From positions 124,001 through 188,000 of the forward strand of contig NZ_NOXU01000022.1 of assembly GCF_002251795.1 (NCBI RefSeq): a DNA stretch of 64,000 nucleotides, in the 5' to 3' direction. The notes beneath the pieces were generated by a model. It ran no database searches. It saw nothing but the letters and a program-made list of their open reading frames with translations, and was not told the origin of the DNA. This DNA comes from Niveispirillum lacus. GTDB lineage: Bacteria > Pseudomonadota > Alphaproteobacteria > Azospirillales > Azospirillaceae. The position numbers and the translations under genes are program-made. Positions 7,635 through 16,763 of this stretch are shown here, one piece after another (within the stretch, counting starts at the first letter, position 1; each line of letters begins with the position of its first letter).

Positions 7635-8806
7635 CCGACGGCCATCCCGCGACTAAGACGGTGCACCGCTTCCATCAGCACTTCGTCCCGCTTGCAGAAG
7701 CAGAAACGGACAAGGTGTGTCGGGGCGTCGGTTTCAAAGAAAGCGCTGATCGGGATGGCGGCCACGCCGACCTGTTCCGTCAGTTGCAGACAGAAGCGGC
7801 GGTCATCTGTAGCGATCTCGCTGGCGGCCAGATCGACGGTCAGAAAGTACGTCCCCGCACAGTGCAGGACGACCAGCCCGGCCGCGCGTAAACCCGCCGA
7901 CAGAAGATCACGTCGACGCTCCATGTCACGGGAAAGATCCCTGAAATAAGCATCGTCTTTGCCCAGGCCCAAGGCCACCGCCTGTTGCAGGTTGGGCGGG
8001 GTGGTGAAGGTCAGAAACTGGTGAGCCTTGATGATGGGGGATAGCAAGCGGGCGGAGCCGGTAATGTAGCCCACCTTCCAGCCTGTCAGCGAAAAGGTCT
8101 TGCCTGCGGACCCGATGCGCAATGTGCGGTCCCGCATGCCGGGCAAGGTCATCAGCGGGATATGCCGGCGCCCGTCAAAGACCAGATGCTCATAGACCTC
8201 ATCGCACAGGGCCGTGATGTCATGGCGGATGACAAAGCGAGACAAGATTGTCAGTTCGTCCAGGGTCCACACCTTCCCCGCCGGGTTTTGGGGGTTGTTG
8301 ATCAGGACCAGCTTGGTTCTGTCACTGAACGCTGTCTCCAGGTCCGCCTCCGTAAAGGTCCAGTCAGGGGTCTTTAGGCTGACGAAACGGGGGATGGCCC
8401 CGGCCCGGCGGATAATGGGAGCGTAACTGTCGTAAAGCGGCTGGAACAGAACCACCTCGTCCCCGGGCTCCAGCAGGCCAAACAGGCAGGCAGCCAGCGC
8501 CTCCGTAGCCCCGCTGGTCACCAGCGTCTCGGTCGCCCAATCAACCTCCAGCCCATAGAAACGGGCATTGTGGGCGGCCACTGCCTGGCGCAGGGCGGGC
8601 AGGCCCGGCATGGGCGGATATTGGTTCCAGCCGTCAGTCAGATAGCGGGCGGCGGCATCTACAATGTCGGGCGGGCCGTTGCCATCGGGGAAGCCTTGGC
8701 CCAGATTGATGGCCTTATGCTGATCGGCCAGCCGCGACATCACCTCAAAGATCGTGGTGCCCAGGGCGGAAAAGGTGCTGTTGCCCGCTTTCATCATCTT
8801 GTCCAT
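7631..8806 (-). CDS. PLP-dependent class I/II aminotransferase
   Basis: A 391-residue fold-type I aminotransferase. The N-terminal region has INLGQGFPDGNGPPDIVDAA, the PLP-contacting loop TSGATEAL, the substrate-binding NNPQNPAGKVW with its conserved Asn, DEVYEHLVF and the PLP-lysine motif SAGKTFSLTGWKVGY (about residue 235). The GQGFPD start and general pattern match the YbdL/kynurenine-aminotransferase group, which act on methionine, kynurenine or other hydrophobic amino acids; the exact substrate cannot be read from sequence. It is convergent with dapB (4-base overlap) and appears to be a single-gene unit. No strong ribosome site precedes the ATG at 8806, and the Met at 8797 is an alternative start. 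Confidence 0.9.
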   Translation of the reverse strand: MDKMMKAGNSTFSALGTTIFEVMSRLADQHKAINLGQGFPDGNGPPDIVDAAARYLTDGWNQYPPMPGLPALRQAVAAHNARFYGLEVDWATETLVTSGATEALAACLFGLLEPGDEVVLFQPLYDSYAPIIRRAGAIPRFVSLKTPDWTFTEADLETAFSDRTKLVLINNPQNPAGKVWTLDELTILSRFVIRHDITALCDEVYEHLVFDGRRHIPLMTLPGMRDRTLRIGSAGKTFSLTGWKVGYITGSARLLSPIIKAHQFLTFTTPPNLQQAVALGLGKDDAYFRDLSRDMERRRDLLSAGLRAAGLVVLHCAGTYFLTVDLAASEIATDDRRFCLQLTEQVGVAAIPISAFFETDAPTHLVRFCFCKRDEVLMEAVHRLSRGMAVG

Positions 8807-8988
8807 ATCAGGAGGGCATCGCCCTTGTGCCTGACCTGCCAGGTTCCCGTCAAAGTGGCCGGTGTATCGACCGTGTCAGTATCCCGGATACTGACCAGAC
8901 GCTGTTCTGCCCGAAAGCCATGGCGTGTGCCAGTGTCCCAAGGGGAAGGCCATTCACCAGCCTTGCGGGCGATGAGAATCGGTCCCGC

Positions 8989-9831
8989 TCAGTTGTTGAG
9001 CAGGGCCGCCTGTTCCTCCAACCCATAATGCCGCATGATGGCGGAAAGCCGGCCATTCTCCCGCAGGCGCCGGGTTCCCTCCGCCATGATGCGGGCCAGT
9101 TCTGGCGCACGTGGATCGTTCTGGGAGAAGCCGACAAACAGGTCGGCATCATCCTTCAAGGAGTGGGTCACCATCTGCTGTTGCATGCCCATTCGTCGAA
9201 CCTGCCAGCGCAGGACATTATGGTCATCCAACAGCATGTCGATACGGCCGGCCGACAGCATACGCAGTCCCTGCACCAGATGCGAATAACCAAACCCGCT
9301 CAGGACAACAATTCGGTCCGGATTATTGATATTCTTGTCAACATACTCCTGTAGAGTACCGCCATAGTCATAATCCTTGATTACGCCTACGCGGAACCGC
9401 TCAAAATCCTCTGGCTTGGCAAAGGTGAAGGTCTGGGGACGGGCCATGACGACCGCATTCGCAGAGTTGCCTTGAGCAATGGCCGGTAGCAGGGCCGCAC
9501 CATCCATGGTCGAGGCAACGCCAGGCAGGGCCGTGGCGCTACCATCCTTGGCCATGCGTTTCATCGTGGCGAAATTGACAACCCGATACTCGACCTTAAA
9601 CCCAAGCCCTTCAAATATCTCACGAGTCATGTCGACCATGTACCCCTCACGCCCATCCGCGTCGGGATCGCAGGCATAGGGGCACCAGGGATCGGAGGCG
9701 ATGATGATAGGTCGTTCCCGTTCCGCTGCCGTTAGTTCACGGGCGCGCGTCTCAAACGTCCCAGCGACAAGGCTCAGGCACGCGATAACAACCGGCAAGG
9801 GGCGCATAAGGCGCGGCAAGGTAAAGCGCAT
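8989..9831 (-). CDS. Orphan family-3 solute-binding protein
   Basis: A periplasmic substrate-binding protein of about 280 residues with a signal peptide (LPVVIACLSLVAGTFETRA). The mature start PIIIASDPWCPYACDPD and the segment REGYMVDMTREIFEGLGF belong to the SBP family 3 (PBPb) type. No permease or ATPase gene adjoins it, so it may work with a transporter encoded elsewhere or as a periplasmic sensor or accessory protein; many alphaproteobacteria carry such orphan SBP-like proteins. The Cys-containing loop CPYACDPDADG near the binding site is noteworthy and could form a disulphide. The start at 9831 begins the signal peptide; a GTG 30 bases upstream is possible. Confidence 0.82.
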   Translation of the reverse strand: MRFTLPRLMRPLPVVIACLSLVAGTFETRARELTAAERERPIIIASDPWCPYACDPDADGREGYMVDMTREIFEGLGFKVEYRVVNFATMKRMAKDGSATALPGVASTMDGAALLPAIAQGNSANAVVMARPQTFTFAKPEDFERFRVGVIKDYDYGGTLQEYVDKNINNPDRIVVLSGFGYSHLVQGLRMLSAGRIDMLLDDHNVLRWQVRRMGMQQQMVTHSLKDDADLFVGFSQNDPRAPELARIMAEGTRRLRENGRLSAIMRHYGLEEQAALLNN

Positions 9832-9901
9832 AGGGTTGGAATATACGCTGCCCAGTGCCACAAATCACGCGATGACTTCATCGGCGTGAAATAAAGATGA
9901 T

Positions 9902-9950
9902 GCAAAGGCGGCCGGCGGGTTGCCTTGCGGAACGCCGCCGGCCGCTTTGC
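9902..9950 (-). terminator. Terminator hairpin after gcvPB
   Basis: An 11-bp GC stem, GCGGCCGGCGG (9908-9918) with CCGCCGGCCGC (9935-9945), is extended by GCAAAG/TTTGC with one bulged base. It lies 10 bases past the gcvPB stop and is followed on the minus strand by CATCATCTTT. It likely ends the gcv operon. Confidence 0.7.
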
Positions 9951-9959
9951 GTAACAGGA

Positions 9960-11546
9960 TTACTCCGCTGCCTGCGCCAGTTCCGCTGGGTTTGAACCAG
10001 CGGGCTTGACCCAACGCAGCACCGGCTTGCGGGCGGCCTGGGTCTCATCCAGGCGTTTGCGCGGGGTCAGGCGGGGCGCGGCCTGGAAATGGGCCAGATC
10101 ACCGGCTTTAGCCTTTTCCGCCAGATGACGCATGGTCCCAATGAACTGATCCAGGGTACGCTTGCTCTCGGTCTCTGTCGGCTCAATCAGAAGGGCCCCA
10201 TGGACGACCAGCGGGAAATACATAGTCATCGGGTGGTAACCCTCGTCGATCATCGCCTTGGCGAAGTCCAGCGGCGTAACGCCCGTCCCCTTCAAGAAGC
10301 GGTCATCGAACAGGGCTTCGTGCATGCACGGGCCCTCGAACGACGCTGACATGACATCCTTCAGGCTGGCCAGGACGTAGTTCGCGTTCAGGACAGCGTC
10401 AGACGCCACCTGGCGCAGCCCGTCAGCCCCGTGCGAGAGCATGTAGGACAGGGCGCGGACGAACATGCCCATCTGACCATGGAAACCCTTCAGGCGGCCG
10501 AACGGCTGAGCGTCGCCGGCATCCTTGGCATGTTCGACCAGGGCGAACCCGTCCTTGCCATGCACCACGAAGGGCAGGGGGGCGAACGGGGCCAGGGCAT
10601 CCGACAGGACCACCGGGCCGGAACCCGGACCGCCACCGCCATGCGGGGTGGAGAAGGTCTTGTGCAGGTTGATATGCATGGCGTCCACGCCCAGGTCGGC
10701 AGGACGTACCCGGCCAACAATGGCGTTGTAGTTGGCGCCGTCACAGTAGAAATAGCCGCCGGCAGCATGGACTGCGTCGGCGATTTCCTTGATCTGCGGT
10801 TCGAACAGGCCACAGGTGTTGGGATTGGTCAGCATGATGCAGGCGACATCATCACCCAGCTTGGCCTTCACGGCCTCCACGCTGACGCGGCCATTCTCTT
10901 CCGCCGGGATCGTGTCCACGGTGAAGCCACAGAAGGCGGCGGTGGCCGGGTTGGTTCCATGGGCCGACTCGGGCACCAGCACACGACGGCGGTTGCTTTC
11001 GCCCCGCGCGTCCAAGGCGGCATGAATGGCCATCAGGCCGCATAGTTCGCCATGGGCACCAGCACCGGGCGACATGGCGACGGCAGGCATGCCCGTCAGC
11101 GTCTTCAGCCAATAGGCCAACTGATCAATCAGTTCCAACGCACCCTGCACGGTTTCCACCGGCTGCATTGGATGGATATCGCCAAAGCCCGGCAGACGGG
11201 CCATCTTCTCGTTCAGGCGCGGGTTATGCTTCATCGTGCACGAGCCCAGCGGATACATGGTCGTGTCGATGGCAAAGTTCTTCTGGGACAGGCGCGTGTA
11301 GTGGCGCACCACGTCGGGCTCGGCCAGTTGCGGCAGGCCGACGCCAGCGCGCGGTGACAGGCCGCTCAGGCGGGTCGTAGTGGTCACCGGTTTGGGCAGG
11401 TCCACACCGACCGCACCGGGATTATCCAGTTCGAAGATCAGCGCCTCTTCCTGCTGCAACGCCTTGTTGCCAGTAAAGGTCACGAGATCGCCGGTGACCG
11501 AAACGGAATGGGGGGTGCTGTCGCGACCCTGATTATTCATGGCCAT
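9960..11546 (-). CDS. gcvPB: Glycine dehydrogenase (decarboxylating) subunit 2
   Basis: A 528-residue PLP-containing half of the P-protein of the glycine cleavage system. With GcvPA it decarboxylates glycine and passes the aminomethyl group to lipoyl-GcvH. Motifs include MYPLGSCTMKHNPRLNEK, SPGAGAHGELCGL, the PLP-lysine context HINLHKTFSTPHGGGGPGSG (about residue 285) and YFPLVVHGALLIEPTETES near the C-terminus. The length fits subunit 2 of the split form. The A of its ATG is shared with the TGA of gcvPA (TGATG), so translation is coupled. Last gene of the gcvT-H-PA-PB operon, controlled by the glycine riboswitch upstream of gcvT. Confidence 0.97.
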   Translation of the reverse strand: MAMNNQGRDSTPHSVSVTGDLVTFTGNKALQQEEALIFELDNPGAVGVDLPKPVTTTTRLSGLSPRAGVGLPQLAEPDVVRHYTRLSQKNFAIDTTMYPLGSCTMKHNPRLNEKMARLPGFGDIHPMQPVETVQGALELIDQLAYWLKTLTGMPAVAMSPGAGAHGELCGLMAIHAALDARGESNRRRVLVPESAHGTNPATAAFCGFTVDTIPAEENGRVSVEAVKAKLGDDVACIMLTNPNTCGLFEPQIKEIADAVHAAGGYFYCDGANYNAIVGRVRPADLGVDAMHINLHKTFSTPHGGGGPGSGPVVLSDALAPFAPLPFVVHGKDGFALVEHAKDAGDAQPFGRLKGFHGQMGMFVRALSYMLSHGADGLRQVASDAVLNANYVLASLKDVMSASFEGPCMHEALFDDRFLKGTGVTPLDFAKAMIDEGYHPMTMYFPLVVHGALLIEPTETESKRTLDQFIGTMRHLAEKAKAGDLAHFQAAPRLTPRKRLDETQAARKPVLRWVKPAGSNPAELAQAAE

Positions 11547-12892
11547 CAGAGAACCTCCTCCAGGCCGCGCACCAGCGCGTCCATATCTTCCACGCTGTTG
11601 ATCTCCGTCGTGGCGACCAGCAACAGATCCTCCAGCCCTTCGACATCCGGGTAGAGGCGGCTGACCGGCACACCGGCCAGGATGTCGTTGGCCGCCAGCT
11701 TGGAGACAACCTTGGCCGCCTTCTTGGGCAGCTTTACCGTGAACTCGTTGAAGAACCCGTCATTGACGACGCTGACGCCCTTGATGGACGACAGTTTGTC
11801 AGCCAGGGTCACGGCATTGGCATGGTTGATGCGGGCAAGGCCAACCAGACCCTGTTCGCCCAGCAGCGACAGGTGGATGGTGAAGGCCAGCGCGCAGAGG
11901 CCGGAATTGGTGCAGATGTTCGACGTCGCCTTTTCGCGGCGGATATGCTGTTCGCGGGTCGACAGGGTCAGCACGAAACCGCGCTTGCCATCGGCATCCA
12001 CGGTCTGACCGCACAGGCGGCCCGGCATCTGGCGCACAAACTTGTCGCGGGTGGCGAACAGGCCGACATAGGGCCCGCCGAAATTCAGGCCGTTGCCGAT
12101 GCTCTGTCCCTCGCAGACGACGATATCGGCACCCATGGAGCCGGGGGAGGGGAGCAGGCCCAGCGACACAACCTCCGTTACCACCACGATAACCATCACG
12201 CCCTTGGCGTGGGCGGCATCGCACAGGGCCGTGAAGTCACGCAGATGGCCGAACAGGGACGGGGTCTGAACGACGACGCTGGACGTCTCAGCGTCCAGCA
12301 GGGCCGACAGATCCTCGGCGTTCTTCCAATCCGGGGCCTGGGCGCGGATATCCATGCCCATGATGCCGCAGGTGGTTTCCACCACTTCGCGGTAATGCGG
12401 GTGCAGGCCGCCGGACAGGATGACCTTGTTGCGCTTATTGACGCGCGCCGCCATCAGCACGGCCTCGGCCGTGCCCGTCGCGCCGTCATACATGGAGGCG
12501 TTGGCCACATCCATGCCGGTCAGCAGCGCCACCTGTGTCTGGAATTCAAACAGGTACTGCAGCGTGCCCTGCGTCACTTCCGGCTGATACGGCGTATAGC
12601 TGGTCAGGAATTCACCGCGCAACAGCATCTGATCGACCGAGGCGGGGACATGGTGCTTATAGGCGCCGGCCCCCACAAAGAACGGCACGGACGAGGCCGT
12701 GACATTCTTCGCGGCCAGACGCGACAGGTGGCGTTCTACCGCCAGCTCGCCCATATGGTCGGGCAGGCCGGCGATCTTGCCCGGCAGCTTGGCATGGTCG
12801 GGCACGTCACGGAACAGGGCGTCCACGCTGTCCACCCCGATGGTGGCCAGCATGGACGAGCGGTCGGCATCGGTCAGCGGCAGGTAACGCAT
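11546..12892 (-). CDS. gcvPA: Glycine dehydrogenase (decarboxylating) subunit 1
   Basis: A 448-residue N-terminal half of the split P-protein. Family motifs are [53 protein letters not shown] and [14 protein letters not shown]. It pairs with GcvPB to make the active decarboxylase. The preferred start is the ATG at 12892, whose first base is shared with the gcvH stop (TGATG); an in-frame GTG lies one codon upstream. Both junctions of this gene use the same one-base stop/start overlap, a strong sign of coupled, near-stoichiometric translation. Confidence 0.97.
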   Translation of the reverse strand: MRYLPLTDADRSSMLATIGVDSVDALFRDVPDHAKLPGKIAGLPDHMGELAVERHLSRLAAKNVTASSVPFFVGAGAYKHHVPASVDQMLLRGEFLTSYTPYQPEVTQGTLQYLFEFQTQVALLTGMDVANASMYDGATGTAEAVLMAARVNKRNKVILSGGLHPHYREVVETTCGIMGMDIRAQAPDWKNAEDLSALLDAETSSVVVQTPSLFGHLRDFTALCDAAHAKGVMVIVVVTEVVSLGLLPSPGSMGADIVVCEGQSIGNGLNFGGPYVGLFATRDKFVRQMPGRLCGQTVDADGKRGFVLTLSTREQHIRREKATSNICTNSGLCALAFTIHLSLLGEQGLVGLARINHANAVTLADKLSSIKGVSVVNDGFFNEFTVKLPKKAAKVVSKLAANDILAGVPVSRLYPDVEGLEDLLLVATTEINSVEDMDALVRGLEEVL

Positions 12893-13263
12893 CACAGCCC
12901 CTCGGTAAACGACTTGTACGCGTCGGCATCCATCAGCGCCTCGAACTGCGCCATGTCCTTGATCGACATCTTGAAGAACCAGCCGTCGCCTTCCGGCGCG
13001 GTGTTGACCAGCGACGGGTCATCACCCAGGGCGGCATTGCCTTCCAGCACAGTGCCATCGACGGGCGCATAAATCTCCGAAGCGGCCTTCACCGATTCGA
13101 CCACGGCGGCATCCTTGCCCTGTTCCAGCACCTTGCCAGCGTCGGGCACCTCGACAAACACCACGTCACCCAGGGCATTCTGGGCATAGTCGGTGATGCC
13201 GACGGTGGCGACACCGCCGTCCAGCTTGATCCACTCATGGTCCTTGGTGAAACGGATGGTCAT
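12892..13263 (-). CDS. gcvH: Glycine cleavage system H protein
   Basis: A 123-residue lipoyl carrier protein that shuttles the aminomethyl group from the P-protein to GcvT. It begins [17 protein letters not shown], carries the lipoylation site in [17 protein letters not shown] (Lys about 61) and ends with the family helix. The ATG at 13263 is chosen because upstream codons in the same frame come from the repeat between gcvT and gcvH. It overlaps gcvPA by one base. Lipoylation would need LipA/LipB, not in this window. Confidence 0.97.
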   Translation of the reverse strand: MTIRFTKDHEWIKLDGGVATVGITDYAQNALGDVVFVEVPDAGKVLEQGKDAAVVESVKAASEIYAPVDGTVLEGNAALGDDPSLVNTAPEGDGWFFKMSIKDMAQFEALMDADAYKSFTEGL

Positions 13264-13310
13264 GGGTCGGGTTCCTGAAGGTTTGATGTGTTCTGTACCG
13301 CCTCCAACTG

Positions 13311-13416
13311 TCATCCCCGCGAAAGCGGGGACCCAGCGAGAGGCGCGGTTAGCGCCGATATGAGTCATGTCGCGGCAGACGCCGCTTACACTGGGTCCCC
13401 GCTTTCGCGGGGATGA
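13311..13416. repeat. Alphaproteobacterial palindromic repeat unit, inverted pair
   Basis: Two perfect 26-base inverted arms lie at 13311-13336 and 13391-13416, separated by 54 bases. Each arm contains the palindrome CCCCGCGAAAGCGGGG (or its mate CCCCGCTTTCGCGGGG) and ends TCAT or ATGA. This is the dispersed extragenic element whose spurious translation reads [10 protein letters not shown] in many alphaproteobacterial genomes. It fills the gcvT-gcvH gap, so in the operon RNA it would form a long stem-loop that may stabilise or partly terminate the message. Confidence 0.85.
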
Positions 13417-13432
13417 CGAAGGGGGTGTAACC

Positions 13433-14551
13433 TTACCCCTTGAAATAACGGTGCGGTGCAAACGGCATCGCGGCCACCTTGGCCGGCAGCGCCTTGCCGC
13501 GCACAATCAGTTGGACCGGGGTGCCGACGGCGGCGGAACCGGCATCGACATAGCCCATGGCGACGGGGCCGCCGGCGGTGGGGCCAAAGCCGCCGCTGGT
13601 GATCTCCCCGATGCGGTTGCCGGATAGGTCCTGGATTTCGGTATGTTCGCGGGCAGGGGCCTTGCCTTCGGGCAGGATGCCCACGCGGCGGCGGGCAGGG
13701 CCGCTGGCCAGTTGCGCCTGAACCACAGACGCACCGGGGAACCCGCCCTCGGCCTTGCGGCGCTTGGAGATGGTCCAGGTCAGGGCCGCTTCTACCGGGT
13801 TGGTGGTGGTGTCGATATCGTGGCCGTACAGGCACAGGCCGGCTTCCAGACGCAGCGAATCGCGCGCCCCCAGCCCAATCGCCTCCACACCCTCCTGGGC
13901 CAGGATCAGGCGGGCCAGCCTGTCGGCATCCGCCGCACCCACGCTGATTTCGTATCCATCCTCACCAGTATAGCCGGACCGGCTGATCTGCACCGGGATA
14001 CCGTCGATGGTTGCGGTGCGCGCACTCATGAAGCCCATCGTCGCCGCTTCCGGCAGCAGGCGGGACAGGATGTCAGCCGTTTCCGGGCCTTGCAGCGCCA
14101 GCAGGCCGGCATCATCGCCCAAATAGTCGATGGTGATATCGGCCGGCAGCTTGGCCTTCAGATGGGCCAGGTCGTCCGCCTTGCAGCCGGCATTGATCAC
14201 CACATAGAGGTGATCCTCAAACCGCGTGACCATCAGATCATCCAGGATGCCGCCGGTATCGTTGGTGAACATGGTGTAGCGGATGCGGCCCGGCGCCAGG
14301 GCGGCGATATCGCCCGGCACCAGCGCTTCCAGCGCCTGGATGGTGGCATCAATGCTGGGACCGCGCAGGCGGACCTGCCCCATATGCGACACATCGAACA
14401 GGCCGGCGCAGGTACGGGTATGCAGATGTTCCTTCAGCACGCCCAGCGGATACTGAACCGGCATGTCATAGCCGGCAAACGGCACCATCTTGGCGCCCCG
14501 TGCCACATGCAGATCATAAAGCGGCGTACGCAGCAGGCTGGTGTCACCCAA
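13433..14551 (-). CDS. gcvT: Aminomethyltransferase (glycine cleavage T protein)
   Basis: A 372-residue folate-dependent enzyme that releases ammonia from aminomethyl-GcvH and makes 5,10-methylene-tetrahydrofolate. Motifs: [21 protein letters not shown] at the N-terminus (read in two parts), [14 protein letters not shown], the folate-binding [14 protein letters not shown] (about residue 190) and [17 protein letters not shown] with the catalytic Asp. The start is a TTG at 14551 with GGGAG about ten bases upstream; no in-frame ATG precedes the conserved N-terminus. First gene of the operon, 68 bases after the glycine riboswitch. Confidence 0.96.
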   Translation of the reverse strand: MGDTSLLRTPLYDLHVARGAKMVPFAGYDMPVQYPLGVLKEHLHTRTCAGLFDVSHMGQVRLRGPSIDATIQALEALVPGDIAALAPGRIRYTMFTNDTGGILDDLMVTRFEDHLYVVINAGCKADDLAHLKAKLPADITIDYLGDDAGLLALQGPETADILSRLLPEAATMGFMSARTATIDGIPVQISRSGYTGEDGYEISVGAADADRLARLILAQEGVEAIGLGARDSLRLEAGLCLYGHDIDTTTNPVEAALTWTISKRRKAEGGFPGASVVQAQLASGPARRRVGILPEGKAPAREHTEIQDLSGNRIGEITSGGFGPTAGGPVAMGYVDAGSAAVGTPVQLIVRGKALPAKVAAMPFAPHRYFKG

Positions 14552-14567
14552 GGCGGGGCACTCCCAT

Positions 14568-14627
14568 CAGGACAGGTTTCACCCGTCACGGGGATCGTCC
14601 CCGCGGCGGTTGCCCCCCTCTGTCCTG
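14568..14627 (-). promoter_or_regulatory. gcvT: Putative riboswitch expression platform before gcvT
   Basis: On the minus strand, CAGGACAG at the 3' edge of the second glycine aptamer (complement of 14620-14627) can pair perfectly with CTGTCCTG (complement of 14568-14575), just before the gcvT ribosome site. Between them lies a small hairpin, GGGGACGATCCCC. Because the first strand is part of aptamer 2, glycine binding and this stem should compete. This is inferred from base pairing only. Confidence 0.5.
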
Positions 14628-14813
14628 GCCCCTGAGAGATTCGCGGCGCCATTCGGCGTCCACTTACTCCGTCGGTGGGCTGTCGGCCCAGGTGTCCCTG
14701 AGCCCGCCTGCTTTCCAGATGTGCCTACCCTGCGCGGTCCTTTTGCCTGAGAGTTTCCGGGGGCGGTTGCTCCTTCGGCGCTGGCCCCTGTCACCAGGAA
14801 CCAGTCTCTCCCG
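14619..14813 (-). promoter_or_regulatory. gcvT: Tandem glycine riboswitch (two aptamers)
   Basis: On the minus strand, aptamer 1 (about 14813 to 14733) has GGAGAGAC, the conserved GCGCCGAAGGAGCAA and CTCTCAGGCAAAAGGACCGC. After a short linker, aptamer 2 (about 14728 to 14619) has ATCTGGAAAGC, CCGACGGAGTAAG, CTCTCAGG and the closing GGACAGAG. These are the hallmark blocks of the gcvT RNA family, and the element lies directly upstream of the glycine cleavage operon. Glycine riboswitches of this kind usually switch expression on when glycine is abundant. Ends are approximate. Confidence 0.95.
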
Positions 14814-14916
14814 CATGGGGTCGTCGGCTGATCGGCGTCAAACTACGCTTTGCGGCGTCGCTGTCAATGCAAAGTCACGCAGGGCAATGCCGCGCCGACG
14901 TGACCCAACGCCGCGC

Positions 14917-15459
14917 CTAGCGGCCTTCGTTGGCGTTACGGTTGGCGGCCACCTGTTCGGGCGTCAACTGGAACCCGACCAGCACCTCAAACCAGCGGGC
15001 ATCCATGGTTTTTGGCACAGGGATCACCTGGGTCAGGGTCTCCTGCGTTTGCGAACCGACCGTCACGCTGGTGGTGAAGCTCTTTTTGGAGATGATGTTG
15101 CGGTTCGGATCGGTGACGGCCACGAAATAGGTGACGGGGATGGTTCCACCTGCGGCGCCCTCATTAGCGCGGCCCGTAATCACCACATTAGCGGCGATGG
15201 TGACGGACGTGTCATCATAGCCGCAATTGGCCAGGATACCTGACAGGATGGCGACACCCTGGTCGCTGCGCAGGGTGCCCGCATCGCGCAGAATGCCGAC
15301 GTTGGGGCAACCGGCCACCATGGCGTCATTTTCCGCGCAACCGGCCAGTGTCAGCATACCCATGCCGGCAAGCGCGGCCAGGGTCATGCGGCGGGCGGCT
15401 TTCCTGGCGGCCGGAACCGGGCTATGGTCAGGCTGAGTGGTCATCATGGGGCTGGTCAT
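14917..15459 (-). CDS. Hypothetical lipoprotein
   Basis: About 180 residues. A Lys/Arg-containing N-terminus (VPAARKAARRM) is followed by a hydrophobic core and a lipobox, LTLAGC, so a lipid-anchored envelope protein is predicted. The mature part has two Cys and a beta-rich Thr/Val segment (TSVTIAANVVITGRANEG, VTYFVAVTDPNRNIISKKSF) suggesting an immunoglobulin-like fold, and ends with WFEVLVGFQLTPEQVAANR. No function is recognised. The start is uncertain: ATGs at 15459, 15447 and 15444 all give the same lipobox, and the frame is open further upstream. It is divergent from ispH and separated from the glycine riboswitch by about 100 bases. Confidence 0.75.
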   Translation of the reverse strand: MTSPMMTTQPDHSPVPAARKAARRMTLAALAGMGMLTLAGCAENDAMVAGCPNVGILRDAGTLRSDQGVAILSGILANCGYDDTSVTIAANVVITGRANEGAAGGTIPVTYFVAVTDPNRNIISKKSFTTSVTVGSQTQETLTQVIPVPKTMDARWFEVLVGFQLTPEQVAANRNANEGR

Positions 15460-15622
15460 CAAATGTCCGTTCACTTCCATTACCGGGACATGAATGGGCG
15501 GCGACCATGTCATAAGAATGGCACCTTCCCACACGCCGGGTTGCGACAATATAGGTGGGCATCCGGCCGCGCAAGCGTGGGCCCCGACGCTGACACGTAT
15601 CGACAGGGACACTCCCATCATC

Positions 15623-16591
15623 ATGTCCGAGAATAATGCCGTTTCCTCGCTTCCCCCGCTGCATGTGCTGCTGGCCGCTCCCCGCGGCTTCTGTGCCGGG
15701 GTGGACCGTGCCATTCAGATCGTAGAGACGGCGCTGAAGAAATTCGGCGCCCCCGTCTATGTCCGGCATGAGATCGTGCATAACCGCTTTGTGGTGGAAA
15801 GCCTGGAGGCCAAGGGGGCGGTGTTCGTCAAGGAACTGGACGAGGTTCCGGATGACCGGCCCGTCGTCTTCTCCGCCCATGGCGTGCCCAAGGCGATCCC
15901 CGCCGAGGCGCAGCGCCGCAACATGATCTATGTGGATGCTACCTGTCCGCTCGTCTCCAAGGTGCATCGCGAGGCGGAGCATCATCACGAGGCCGGGCGC
16001 ACGGTCCTGCTGATCGGCCATGCCGGCCATCCAGAGGTGGTGGGCACGATCGGCCAGTTACCGCCTGGCGCAGTGAAACTGGTGGAGACGGTAGAGGATG
16101 TAGCGACCCTGACGGTCGATGATCCCGACAACCTGGCCTTCGCCACCCAGACCACCTTGTCGGTGGACGATACCAGCACCATCGTCGATGCCCTACGCGA
16201 CCGTTTTCCCACGATTGCGGGGCCGAAGCGGGAGGATATCTGCTATGCCACCACCAATCGCCAGGGGGCGGTGAAGGCCATCGCCCCGCGCGCGGATGCG
16301 CTGCTGGTGCTGGGGGCGCCAAATTCGTCCAACTCTGTCCGATTGGTGGAGGTGGCACGTGCCCATGGCTGCACCCGCGCCATGCTGGTGCAGCGGGCCG
16401 CCCAGATCGACTGGGATCGCTTGGCCAAAGTCCGTACCCTTGGCATCACGGCGGGGGCATCTGCACCGGAGGTGCTGGTGGATGAGGTGCTGATTGCGCT
16501 GCGCGAACGGTTCGCCGTGACAGTGGAAGAAGTCGTCACCGCCACAGAAAATGTGATCTTCAAACTGCCGCGTGTGCTGGCGGCTGAATAA
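15623..16591 (+). CDS. ispH: 4-hydroxy-3-methylbut-2-enyl diphosphate reductase
   Basis: A 322-residue [4Fe-4S] enzyme, the last step of the non-mevalonate isoprenoid pathway, making IPP and DMAPP from HMBPP. The three cluster Cys are in [24 protein letters not shown] and [14 protein letters not shown]. The substrate-binding His motifs (HEIVHN and SAHGVPK) and [10 protein letters not shown] are present. The ATG at 15623 is used because family similarity starts right after it, while upstream codons in frame have none. It is a single gene here, divergent from the lipoprotein gene. Confidence 0.97.
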   Translation: MSENNAVSSLPPLHVLLAAPRGFCAGVDRAIQIVETALKKFGAPVYVRHEIVHNRFVVESLEAKGAVFVKELDEVPDDRPVVFSAHGVPKAIPAEAQRRNMIYVDATCPLVSKVHREAEHHHEAGRTVLLIGHAGHPEVVGTIGQLPPGAVKLVETVEDVATLTVDDPDNLAFATQTTLSVDDTSTIVDALRDRFPTIAGPKREDICYATTNRQGAVKAIAPRADALLVLGAPNSSNSVRLVEVARAHGCTRAMLVQRAAQIDWDRLAKVRTLGITAGASAPEVLVDEVLIALRERFAVTVEEVVTATENVIFKLPRVLAAE

Positions 16592-16703
16592 CACCAACCT
16601 ACTGCACGCTGACATTGGCCGGCGGAGGACCGGCGGACAGTGGCCCGACCGGTGCTGGAACACAAAATTCCCCCGGATTGGCCACGACCAACAGCGGTTG
16701 GTC

Positions 16704-16744
16704 AAAAAAAGAAGGCGCCGACGGCTGGACCGTGGCGCCTTCTT
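16704..16744 (-). terminator. Intrinsic terminator of terC
   Basis: On the minus strand AAGAAGGCGCC (complement of 16734-16744) pairs with GGCGCCTTCTT (complement of 16709-16719), followed by an uninterrupted run of T. It lies 20 bases past the terC stop. The A-rich partner side means it could also end ispH transcripts weakly. Confidence 0.85.
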
Positions 16745-16763
16745 CCAAGCCGGTGCTGCTTGA

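Noticed and set aside
11822-13072. Open frame of 416 codons opposite gcvPA and gcvH
   Set aside because: Antisense shadow of conserved glycine cleavage genes; no ribosome site or motif.
13264-13506. 5' extension of gcvH
   Set aside because: The upstream in-frame translation ([10 protein letters not shown] and similar) comes from the palindromic repeat, not from a protein-coding sequence.
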